A stretch of 64,000 nucleotides of DNA, taken from positions 20,201,001 through 20,265,000 of the forward strand of contig CM072340.1 in the NCBI GenBank assembly GCA_036874045.1, in the 5' to 3' direction. The DNA is from Cymodocea nodosa (taxonomy: Eukaryota; Streptophyta; Magnoliopsida; Alismatales; Cymodoceaceae). Below the pieces are notes generated by a model that was not told the DNA's origin, did not search any database, and saw only the letters and a program-made list of their open reading frames with translations. Every line of letters starts with the position of its first letter. Positions within the stretch are counted from its first letter, which is position 1. Below, one piece after another: positions 37,801 to 46,600 of this stretch. A program made the translations under genes and the position numbers.

Positions 37801-40800
37801 AAGATCGAAAAAATGATCAACATGTACTCCAAGGCACTTAAGACACATTAAGTATGACTTTAATTTATACTGAAAAGAGAAGAACAAGAATGAAGGAAAG
37901 TGCGTATTTGATGTAATATGTATTTTGTTATTTCTTAAAATCATATAAAAGCCCTCCTAAGAAACTTGAAAAAGGGTAGCCTAAGTAACCTTTCAAATAT
38001 CCTAGAATAGAAGTCTCTAAGTTTATGAGCAAAAAGCTAAAGAAAAATCGCAAAAAGTTTCAAAACCATGAAAATACCAAATCCAAAATCTAATGCATTT
38101 CAACATTCTGAATTTTTTCAGTGTACAAATTTCTGAGTTGATAGCTTGCAACTGAAAATAAAATCTATGAGAAACTTGAAAAATAGTCTAAATAAATAAC
38201 CTTAAAATACTCTAAAATAAAAATCTCTAAGTCTATAAGCAAATAACTCAGTAAAATTAGTAAAATACTTTGAGACATGAAAATAGCAAACCTAAAAGCC
38301 TAATGCATTTCCACATTCTGAATTTTTCAATATATCAACTTCAAGGGTGACAATTCACATATGAAGACCAAATTATCATATTGAAAATAAGTCAATCTAC
38401 CAAATTGTTCAACCAAGGACATTTTGGTTGACCAAAAATTTTTCGATATACCAAAATACTAGCTGCTCAATATATTTTATGGCTATTAAACACATTCTGT
38501 ACATCATCCATTTCCTACATATTTCACATCATTGACTAAGAAAACATACAAAAATAATCTCATATGCATCAATCTTGCTTGCCTTGGGGAAAATCATTTT
38601 CAAACCTTTTGTTCTCAATTTACAAGTGTGCTCTACCATTTCATTAATTTTCACTTGCCGACATCATGTTCTTGAGGGGACTAAGCTCAAGTATCACACA
38701 GATCTAAATTCAAACACTTCTTGAACAGTTAAGAGGACTCCATGTTTTTTGTAAAAGGATAATTGACAATGGAATTTGACAAGGTTTTAACAGTAGGATC
38801 CTAGACTAGAACAAGACTTTTAAGTTTGACAAGGTTTCAGCCAATGAAGTTTTATGAACAATGGATTGGTAACCTGAAACAACACCAATTAGTTAAATCC
38901 CCAAAATAATGTCATAAGAAGTAACTAGGTTATGTGGCCAAACCACTATAAATCTCTATGCATTACACATTGCCTCTCACCTCCTCTAATTAGGATGGTT
39001 TGATATTATTGCTTCATTACACACATTTGTATTAACTTAAATTTTTCATACATTTGCATTAACTTATATTAATAGCTATTATAATAACAACAATTTAAGC
39101 CATAATTCCATTACACAGGGTTGGTTACATGAATCATTTTCTTCCAAACATTTCTATCTAATATCAAATCTTCTGTTAAATTACATAAATTTAAATTTTT
39201 CTTACAATTTCTAACCAAGAAGTTTTAAGTCTACCTCTATGTCTTTTAATTTCTTCTACACTAATTAATTCCCCTCTCCAAACTAGTGTATTTCTTAATC
39301 TTCTAAGGATATGAGCAAAACATCTAAGTCAAATTTCTTTTATCTTATCTTTAATAGGTGCAACTTCTACTCTATTTTTGATAAAATTGTTTTTTAATTT
39401 AGCCCTTATAGTATTACTTCTCATCCATCTAAACATACATATATTAGCAACACTAACTTTTTGCTTATACTCATAATTTATAACCTTGCATTCTAAGTCA
39501 TAAAGTATAGCAGGGTAAATGATAGTTTTATAAAATTTTCCCTTTAATTTTAAAGGTATCCTCCTATCACGCAACATTCTAAAAGCATTTCTCCATTTCA
39601 TCCATCCAACTTTAATTCTATGAATAGCATTCTCTATAATTTTACCATTACTACTTATTATAAATCCTAAATATTTAAAAGTCTTATTTTTATGAATTTC
39701 ATAACCGTCTAAGTATATACCTTCATAATTATTGTTATTAATTACCAAATTTTAATCATTCACTATTCACACTCCTCTTGGTGAAAGCATTATCCTAACA
39801 CAAATTTTTGTTCCACACCATATGACATGAATGTCCCATATATGTAGTTAAGAATGTGAACTGTTCTTGAAGTAGTTTATGGCTAAGCAGATTTAGCTAA
39901 ATTAATAGTTCATCCTCAAGTTTAAGCCCAAACCAAATGATGTGAATATGCAATATGAGTACTAAGGAAGTGATTGCAATGCAATGTAAACTAAGCATAA
40001 AAAATGGTGTACTGTAATCAGAATTATAAACAAAATGCCAATAAGAAAAACATACCTCTTTCTCATCTTCATCAAGAAAGTTATATACACTCTGCTGCTT
40101 CACTTCAGCTCTGTTTTTGCGTGAAGATGTGAACGACTGTGGTGTCCATCCTGCAAAATTTTGTCGTAATGGTAACTATATGACTTGAAGAAAACCTTTG
40201 AATTTTTCTTATCCATATAAATACCTTCTTTTGAACCAACTGTATTGTAATAACCAGCAGAAAATCCACCAGTGAATGCTCCATGAAATCTTCTGCGTCC
40301 CTCCTCGTCTCTGACCTGAAAATGACCATTGACATACATCATTGTGAAACCTCGCAAAAAACAGGAACTACACTTATCATATTTTTTGCTTGATTTAAAG
40401 CATTGTTTTGATGTATACCGTCGCTCGTAGACGGACTACCTCAATTTGAGGATATTACATCTGAGTTCATGTTTTATTTTCCTTTTTGGCTTAGCTATCG
40501 GGAGTGCATGTCATTCCCTCCTATTTGGCAAGAAAACCTATGCTGCTTACTTTGGCATAAGCCAACACCATCAACCTTTCTCATTTACCGGTAAGAAAAA
40601 CAACACCATCAACCTTTCTCCGTGTAATTAAACAACTGAACAATAACCAAACTCTACAGGACACTCTTCAGTGAGAACATGAAGTTCTTTCATGTTATTC
40701 CATCTACTCCAGTGTTTGGATAATTTTTTAAAAAAAAGCAAGAGTTGGAAAATACGGATTATCCAAATTTAACAGCACTTCAAAAATTTACTCTTTGCGC

Positions 40801-41067
40801 GGCAACATATCAAACAACCGGTAGGCTCCTACATCAGCGCCCATTCGTCTAACTCTCGAATAAGTTATATGAAATCTATGACAACGAAAAAACTAGAATA
40901 ATTAACATTAAAAAGTGGAGGGCTTTTTAAGACACCTCTTGCTTCCACGCCGGAAGGGCACGAAGCTGACCAGCGTCGGCGGCAACCTTCCGCTTCCGAG
41001 AAGAAGTGTCCTCCTCCCGGCAGATCGGAGTGCCGAAGCAGATGAAATCCTCCTCGTCCACGTCCAT
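19897..41067 (-). CDS. TGH: TOUGH-like G-patch and SWAP/SURP domain RNA-processing protein, complete, 16 exons
   Basis: Exons on the minus strand in transcript order: 40936-41067, 40225-40315, 40056-40150, 37321-37424, 27189-27250, 27029-27103, 25511-25668, 24110-24185, 23942-24028, 23699-23776, 22736-22880, 22036-22516, 21567-21851, 21361-21489, 20978-21184 and 19897-20883. All fit GT-AG and the phases join, giving 3192 nt, or 1063 aa. The start [20 protein letters not shown] and the [20 protein letters not shown] block are TGH hallmarks. A G-patch core (KMGWRRGHS) lies near residues 162-186. A SWAP/SURP-like segment ([19 protein letters not shown] ... [12 protein letters not shown]) lies near 414-465. 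The last 330 residues are Ser/Arg/His/Lys-rich after [20 protein letters not shown]. Arabidopsis TGH is a nuclear RNA-binding protein that helps Dicer-like 1 complexes process miRNA and siRNA precursors; that role is transferred by family. Intron 4 (27251-37320) is 10 kb because of a Ty3-gypsy insertion, and intron 3 (37425-40055) holds a LINE scrap. The frame is undamaged. Confidence 0.92.
24311..24581. mobile_element. MITE-like element in a TGH intron, copy 1
   Basis: This is a very AT-rich 271-bp block bounded by imperfect inverted ends: CCAAGGTGCCTCGGGAATGC on the left and the complement of GGCACTTAGGTGCCTACCTT on the right. Its interior shares TACTTTTAG..T.TATTATTT and CTAAATAACATT with a second block at 62998-63298 in the same orientation. 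Short length, terminal inverted repeats and no coding capacity fit a non-autonomous DNA transposon. The superfamily is not determined. Confidence 0.6.
26296..26570. repeat. Degenerate tandem duplications in a TGH intron
   Basis: CAACATCATTCAACCATG and CAACATCATTCAGCCATG each start a roughly 70-90 bp unit that contains CCCCCAC(A/G)G(C/T)CATCC and ends near CTGTCTCT or CTGTGTCT. Immediately after, CTGTGCACTCATG is itself repeated. No element family is recognised. Confidence 0.55.
27522..28192 (+). repeat. 5' LTR of the Ty3-gypsy element, interrupted by a SINE
   Basis: The two LTR pieces, 27522-27646 and 28147-28192, together give 171 bp and align with the 3' LTR at 36685-36856. Shared words include GTGTACTACAACTC, CACCTTGTTCATCCATTTTC and AAAAATGTCCAAGGAT. 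The piece 27647-28136 plus one copy of its target duplication is an insertion. Confidence 0.85.
27647..28136 (-). mobile_element. 5S rRNA-derived SINE-like retroposon (490 bp) with poly(A) tail
   Basis: The insertion starts (plus strand) with a T run at 27647-27659, which is a poly(A) tail on the minus strand. It is flanked by perfect 10-bp repeats TAGATCATCT at 27637-27646 and 28137-28146. Read on the minus strand, its first 110 bp (28125 down to about 28027) resemble plant 5S rRNA. It has AGTTAACTATGTTTGAGC where 5S has AGTTAAGCGTGCTTGGGC (box A region). It also has AAGATGGGTGGCTACTTGAG where 5S has AGGATGGGTGACCTCCTGGG (box C). By eye, about two thirds of 80 aligned bases match, mostly with transition differences. 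The remaining 370 bp contain degenerate internal repeats around GAGTGT(C/T)(T/C)ATGGAGT(G/A)TCACT. Cassandra TRIMs also carry 5S sequence, but they have LTRs and 5-bp duplications. This copy has a tail and a 10-bp duplication, so SINE is the better fit. Confidence 0.78.
28193..30062 (+). pseudogene. Ty3-gypsy gag-protease and start of reverse transcriptase, with many stops
   Basis: Frames piece together as a retrotransposon gag region (28.2-28.9 kb; the block around [20 protein letters not shown] is a typical gag capsid helix). A tandemly duplicated basic stretch follows, then a remnant knuckle region near 29240-29290. A pepsin-like protease region (29.44-29.83 kb) follows, with the [14 protein letters not shown] and [15 protein letters not shown] flanks. 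It ends with [14 protein letters not shown], which normally opens the reverse transcriptase. Stops and frameshifts are frequent. The gag frame contains two roughly 75-bp tandem units at 28901-29050. Confidence 0.75.
30270..30655 (+). pseudogene. Ty3-gypsy integrase C-terminal fragment
   Basis: [14 protein letters not shown] followed by [20 protein letters not shown] and [10 protein letters not shown] matches the end of the integrase core that I know from plant Ty3-gypsy elements. It follows within about 200 bp of the reverse transcriptase start, so a large internal deletion removed most of the reverse transcriptase, all RNase H and the integrase N-terminus. Several in-frame stops. Confidence 0.8.
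31165..31510 (-). repeat. Minisatellite copy 1 (about 30-bp units), inverted relative to copy 2
   Basis: Read on the minus strand there are five or more units of about 28-32 bp of the form (G)GYCTTTGGGCCCACAYAA..GRRGATGA. They translate into a roughly 10-residue repeat ([24 protein letters not shown]). The flanks extend the similarity to the plus-strand copy at 35155-35510. Confidence 0.75.
31511..35154. other. Non-coding interior between the inverted minisatellites
   Basis: AT-rich sequence inside the Ty3-gypsy element. Stretches at 32.9-34.2 kb repeat similar wording (for example GAAAAATCGTAACTACAAAT and its variants), suggesting a decayed tandem array. The part at 34.5-34.75 kb has many GATC-containing short words. 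I see no coding domain. Confidence 0.5.
35155..35510 (+). repeat. Minisatellite copy 2 (about 30-bp units), inverted partner of 31165-31510
   Basis: On the plus strand about eight degenerate units follow each other (for example GCTTTTGAACCCACACAACA and GACCTTTAGGCCTAAACAAC). The leading sequence AATGATCATCTAGACC pairs with AATGATCCTTTGGACT of the other copy, and the tail GTGTCAACA pairs with GTATCAATA. The two copies form an imperfect inverted repeat with a 3.6-kb loop. Confidence 0.75.
36378..36500. repeat. G-rich tandem tract (GGAGGTCG/GGAGGTTG words) before the 3' LTR
   Basis: The words GGTGGGGAGGTCG, GGAGGTTGCAG, GGTGGGGAGGTCG and AAGGAGGTCACGGGCATG recur within 120 bp. The polypurine character is unusual for this AT-rich region. 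No canonical polypurine primer directly abuts the LTR at 36685; a run of C precedes it instead. Confidence 0.55.
36685..36856 (+). repeat. 3' LTR of the Ty3-gypsy element (empty site for the SINE)
   Basis: A 172-bp copy beginning TGTTTTGAGTAAACTATTC and ending GACATCCGTTGCA, directly followed by CAAAT. At the position where the 5' LTR carries the SINE, this copy reads ATCATCTACCATTATAAAC without any insert. Confidence 0.85.
39040..39760 (-). mobile_element. RTE-type LINE fragment, 3' end of reverse transcriptase ORF
   Basis: The minus strand encodes [14 protein letters not shown], then a [24 protein letters not shown] stretch, then [16 protein letters not shown] and [13 protein letters not shown]. 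Past one stop it continues as [14 protein letters not shown] and [14 protein letters not shown]. This order is typical of plant RTE-clade non-LTR retrotransposons. The catalytic FADD part is missing upstream, so this is a 5'-truncated, dead copy inside TGH intron 3. It is not an exon of the host gene. Confidence 0.82.
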
Positions 41068-43654
41068 CACCCTCGCAGTGGCCGGAAACCAGATGTTCCG
41101 GAGGAATTGCAAATCGGTTTGGGTTGGGGCGGTCGGTCGGGAAGACTATGCAAAAACGTTCGTGCATCCAAAATAAATACATCACTAGATTAATATTTTC
41201 GCGTTATATGTAAGTCCAAATAATTAATAATTTATTTGAAAATTAATAATAATTCAATAAGAGAGGTCCATTATTTGTTTTCTAATTTTAAAGATAATAG
41301 AAAACGAGATAACATCAATTAAATAAAACAGACAATAGTGTACGTTGAGACATCTTTTCATTTAATAATTTTTGTTGAACGTTTGCCTCGTCTCAGGAGG
41401 TGTTTGTAACGAAAAACGTCGAAAAAAAAATAATGAAAAATTATTCATCATTTTTTGAGTATTTATATATCAAATGATTTTCTGTTATTTTCTTTTAAAA
41501 ATTTTTTTTTTCATTTTTCAACCTTTAATCTTTAAAATTGATGAAAAATAAAAAAAAGAAAATATAAATTATCACGTAATATATTAACAACATATAATTT
41601 TAATATATAAATTATTTATATCTTTAATAGATAAAATTTAATATTATAAGAAATATGTAGAATAATAAAAATATGTGAAATATATTTTATATTATAACAA
41701 TTATCACAAATGAATCTATCTTATATTATCTATAACAAATTTTGTTATTTTTTATCTTACAAATAAATATAAAAAATATTTAATTTATTAATTTTAATAT
41801 TTTATTTTATAAATAAATATATATATTTTTTATAATTTTTCATTATTTTCTATTCTATATTTCAAATTTTATCATTTTATGTTTTGTGTACAAACAAATT
41901 GATTTTCTACTATTTTTATCATTTTTTATAATATTTTCTCTCTCTTTTTCTATTATTTTCTAATACACAAACAACTCATTAGATATTATTCTCTCTCCTT
42001 CTACTTGAATATTTGTTTTTCGTTTTTAACGTTCGTCTCTGTTTTTTCCGACATTCGTCTCTTTCCTTTTAGACGTTCACTTCTTCCTTTCTCAAACGTT
42101 TGCCTTCTTAAAACTCACGTGCATGTATAATCTATTAAATAAAATGCATGGTTTTTAACATTCTTTTTTAGTTATATTACTTATGTAAAAAACTAAGATG
42201 AATAAAATAATCAATTCAAAATATACCAAAAGTTTTAAAATTTTCTATAACATGTTTAAAGTCACCACCGAAAATATAAATAATACCGCCTTTTCACATA
42301 TCCATATTATATCACGTTTTTAACAAATGTAAATACATGATTTATGTATGAATTCTAAGAATAAACTAAGCAGCGTGCAACATGTGAAATCAAAGGTGGT
42401 ATATCTTCTGCACAAAATTCTCATGTTTTCTTCTATTTAATGTCACTTTTTTTGTAAAAATTACGTAATATGTCAATGGTATGTTTCATGTTTGTTCCCC
42501 TTCAATGTTTAAGCAATCAATGATTTTTGAAAAAACAAGTTTCTCGTCCATTTGAAAATGTATCAATTTTTTTATAAATTATTATGAAACAATTATTGTT
42601 CAAGCTCCAAACAAAATTTGACATACCGAAAATGTTCCTATCATAAACTTAATCTGTAAAAATTAAGCATGAACCTCTCCTATTTTTTTTAGGGTTTTCA
42701 TCGTGAATAAAGGAAGAGTTTTTATTTGAATATGTTTTTAAAAATTCGAAAGTAGCTCATATACTTCAAAATATAATATTACATTAGATATTTTAAAGAA
42801 CTTAAAATCATAATTACAATAATTTTGTGGTTAATTAAAAATGACCACGAACTGTATTCTAACTTAAGATTATGAATACATTCAAAATAATATCATACTA
42901 GAAAGAAAAGAATATTGCAGTTCAAAACTTTTTCAAAGTATTTAAGTGAAACTTTCTTATTATTTATTATACAACCGAGTACAATACTATCCTTGGCACT
43001 CATAACTAAAAATATTATAATTATTTATCTTATGATTTAAATATATTAATTTAAAATTTACGAACAATAAAAATTATATTTAAAATAAAAAATTTACAAA
43101 AACGAGACATCTATTTATTTTAGATGTAATATTTATTATTGATAAAATTTAAGTTAATATATGTAAATCATAAGATAAAAATTTAGAATATTTTTAATAG
43201 TGTTAATATTGCTATTTTTTCGTTATAATATGTGACCGTTTGGGCCCACAAAACTTTCTCCACGGCCCACCCGCGAAACTCGCGAAATCAAAACCGCCGT
43301 CTCCGGCCAGTTAGCCTCCCCGCTTCGAAGCACGCTCTCTCCTCACAGAGTCAGCCATAGACCAGGTTGCCTTGCTTTCCGCCACCGGCGACGCCTCTGT
43401 AACGTCCTCCTCCCCATTCGCGCAACGCCCCTCCGCTCGCTTGCACGCCCTCGCGGCATTATTTCCTTCATCCGTCCAGACGAAAGGTAGACAGAAGAGA
43501 AAAGAAGGGATCGAAGCAAGCAGATTTTCCCCTGGATTTCGCTTGCCGCGCCGCCGCCTGAACCTTCTCAGATCCCCGGGGTTGTAGCTGGTCGGGGCGG
43601 TTTTGGTTTTGGCCTTCGTTTCAAGATTCTAGATTGTGCCGAGCACATGGGGAG
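41068..43654. promoter_or_regulatory. Head-to-head spacer between TGH-like (-) and SIN3-like (+) genes
   Basis: 2.6 kb separates the two divergent start codons. The middle (41.2-43.2 kb) is extremely AT-rich, with no coding domain. The last 400 bp (about 43240-43654) is GC-rich and looks like the promoter-proximal region and 5' UTR of the SIN3-like gene. Individual promoter elements cannot be assigned with confidence. Confidence 0.5.
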
Positions 43655-43658
43655 ATGA
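43647..43658 (+). promoter_or_regulatory. Minimal upstream ORF (Met-Gly-Arg-stop) overlapping the SIN3-like start codon
   Basis: ATGGGGAGATGA reads M-G-R-stop. Its stop codon (43656-43658) overlaps the main ATG at 43655 in the arrangement ATGA. Such an overlap could couple termination to re-initiation or lower translation; that is inference. The context of the main ATG (GAGATGAAG) is moderate. Confidence 0.6.
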
Positions 43659-46600
43659 AGATGTCGATGGACGAAGCATGTGCCGCAACCGCCGGCGGTT
43701 CCCCAGTGAGGCAGCCCGTGAACTCTAGAGGAGATCCGTGAGTTCCTGAGTTCTTTACTTCCTTCGTTGGTTTTCGCAGCGGTTGTGTGTGTGGGGCTGT
43801 GGGGGGGTAGCTTACGGGTAGAGCCTGATCAGGGAGGAGTGGTGACTTGTTGGATTGGAGGGGTTTGGGGTATGAGGTCGATCGTGGTGAGAGTCCAGAG
43901 GGGAGACTTGGCTAGTGGGAAGAGGCTGACCATGGTGGTAGTGTGAATCGAGTTTATAGGAAGAGAATTGATTGGAAGCAGGGAGGCAAACACGTACGTT
44001 CACCCAGTGAGCGCCAAAAAATTGAATTATGATTTAGTATTCATCGTGCCTCTTCAGTTCGCGATCTGTTCTCTTTCATGTATTTTCAGGATATACGATC
44101 TTCATGGAAAACCTTTTTAATCGTGGAAGAACTCTGGGTTCTTTATATCGTTTCCCCATATCTTACGCGAGAGAGTGGAATAAGACTATGCATTCCTTGT
44201 GGCGTGTGAATTTCACTCTTGTATTTTGGATCTGCCGGCATATAATTATTATTTTTTGTTGTGTTTGAAACATGATGAAGGTCTGGGAAATCCAATACGG
44301 CAACTGCAATCACTGACAGTGGCAATCAGAAGCTTACAACAAATGACGCCCTTACCTATTTGACGGAAGTGAAAGAGAAATTTCAAGACAATCAAGAGAA
44401 GTATGATGAATTTCTAAAGGTTATGAAGGATTTCAAGTTCCATAGGTTTGTTTTAATTTTATTTTTTTGCCAAATTCTACATGGTTTTCCTTTACTTATA
44501 TCTTATATCTTATGCACCTTCTCAAATGAAGGATTGATACCAAAGAGATCATTGAAAGAGTCAAAAATTTGTTTAAAGGGCACCGAGAATTGATTTTAGG
44601 CTTCAATACCTTTTTACCCAAGGGGTATGAAATTTCCCTTCCAGTGCCTGCGAAAGAGAAAAAACGTGTTGAATTTGAGGAAGCTATCTACTTTGCAAAC
44701 AAAATAAGAGTATGTACATGGTTAAGAGAAAAGGAACACTTGCATTGTTTTTTGTTAACATCCAGTCAAAACAATTGATCATTGGTTTTATTCTATTCAC
44801 AGACTCATTTCCAAAATGATGATCGATTGTACAAATCTTTTTTAGACATTCTCGACATGTACAGGAAAGGGAGCAAAACAATTCATGAAGTCTACCAAGA
44901 GGCATGTTGATAATCAGGTTTTCCTATATATGCGATCATTCTTACACTTGAAATTGCATTTATATTAATCTTATAAAAATTAAATTGCAGGTGTCAGTGC
45001 TTTTCCAAAATCATCAGGATTTTCTAGAAGAGTTCACTCACTTCTTGCCCAAGGCTTCTACAGTTGCTTCAACATTATCTAGACGATCAGCCAAGCCCAT
45101 CATGAGGCATCGGTCTTTTGAGAAGGTAGATTTCAAATTTTAAATAATATCTATTTATGATTTTATATCATCATCAAATCATCTTACCTATATGTTTCAT
45201 TTGATATTCAATGATCTGTGTACTGACTACTGCCATTTCATTATGTTGCCAGAGGGACAGAACTTATGCTTCTCATTCAGGTCACGACCTCCATCTTAAT
45301 TGCCCTAATCTAGATGAGAAACAAATAAAACGAGGTGACAAGGGAAAAGCTAGGAAGGAAGATAACATAGATCTTGATGATAAAGAATTAGACCATGATT
45401 GCAGAAAAGACAATACCAAACATAGGCCGAAAGTGCCATGCAGATTTGATTACTCAAGTGTCATGCTATCACTCCATGTTGGGGATGGTGCTGAAAACTT
45501 TGGAACTTACATCTTACTTTGATGTTAAAAATGTTTTAAAAAATGAGCCATTGATCTTGAAAATTTAACGATCTGTTTTTATGAACTTTTTGTAATCTGT
45601 AAATATTATTTGTATTACCTGATCTAATTTTTAGTTTCTTCCATGTCATCTAAATGCTCTTTTGCTTTTTTTTTTGGGTAGTGCTCTTTAGCTTTATTTT
45701 TTCACCTTCTTAATTTTTTTGGATTAGATTTGTGTTTGGAATCAAAAAAGATCATTTGAATTACTTATCTGTATCATTTTTAAATTTTAAGACCTCAAAG
45801 GACAGGACCATGCCTGATATGTTACTCTGGAATAGGTTTATAAGGTCATAAATGCATTACGGTTTATAATTTCAATGAGGTCTTTATAAGGATAGTTGCT
45901 AGAATGCAGTTGTGAATTTGACAAGGATAAAGGAAGCAAAACACATGCTAGAATGCCTAATGCGTTATTCTTTAAGTGTTCTTTGGAGCTCATCACCATC
46001 TGTTTATATATCTTGGTTCCAATCTGGTTCGTCATGACTTCAAAAATACTTTTCAATTTTTGTAAGTTAGATAACATTGACAGCTTTTAGGATATTTCAT
46101 AGTTTTAAAGTGTGAAAAGGAAACTATTGCATAAAGTCATATTGTAAGATTTAGATAGACTTTTGTGGGCGGTAGCTTTCTCTAAATCAAAAGCTTACTA
46201 GTTTTAAATTGTTTTTTGGGTTGGCTTTGTAATGATCTGATTCTTACTAGATTGTTTTGTCTTTATATTATTCTGATGCATGTTTTGTCTATTTTGATGA
46301 TAACGGATGTATTTTCTTGCAGGTCTATATACAAAAGAATTCAGTTTTTGTGAAAAAGTTAAAGAGAAGTTGCATACTGATAATTACCAGGAATTTTTGA
46401 AATGTCTGCACATTTATAGCAAGGAGATAATTAGTAGAACAGAACTGAAAAACTTGGTATGACATGTCAGTTAACTGATTCAAATGGTAGCTCCTAACTT
46501 TACTTTTTTTTGAAAAGATTTAGGCTGAATCTTATTAATTCATAAGTAGAGCTGAGTGTTGTGTACTTATTGTGTTATTGTATTTATAATTTTTTAATCA

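Noticed and set aside
39329..39748. A host protein gene with 139 codons
   Set aside because: The residues follow the end of an RTE-type reverse transcriptase, and downstream frames continue the same element past stops.
41200..43200. Organellar DNA insertion, because of extreme AT content
   Set aside because: No organellar gene, tRNA or rRNA segment is recognisable; it reads as ordinary AT-rich intergenic sequence.
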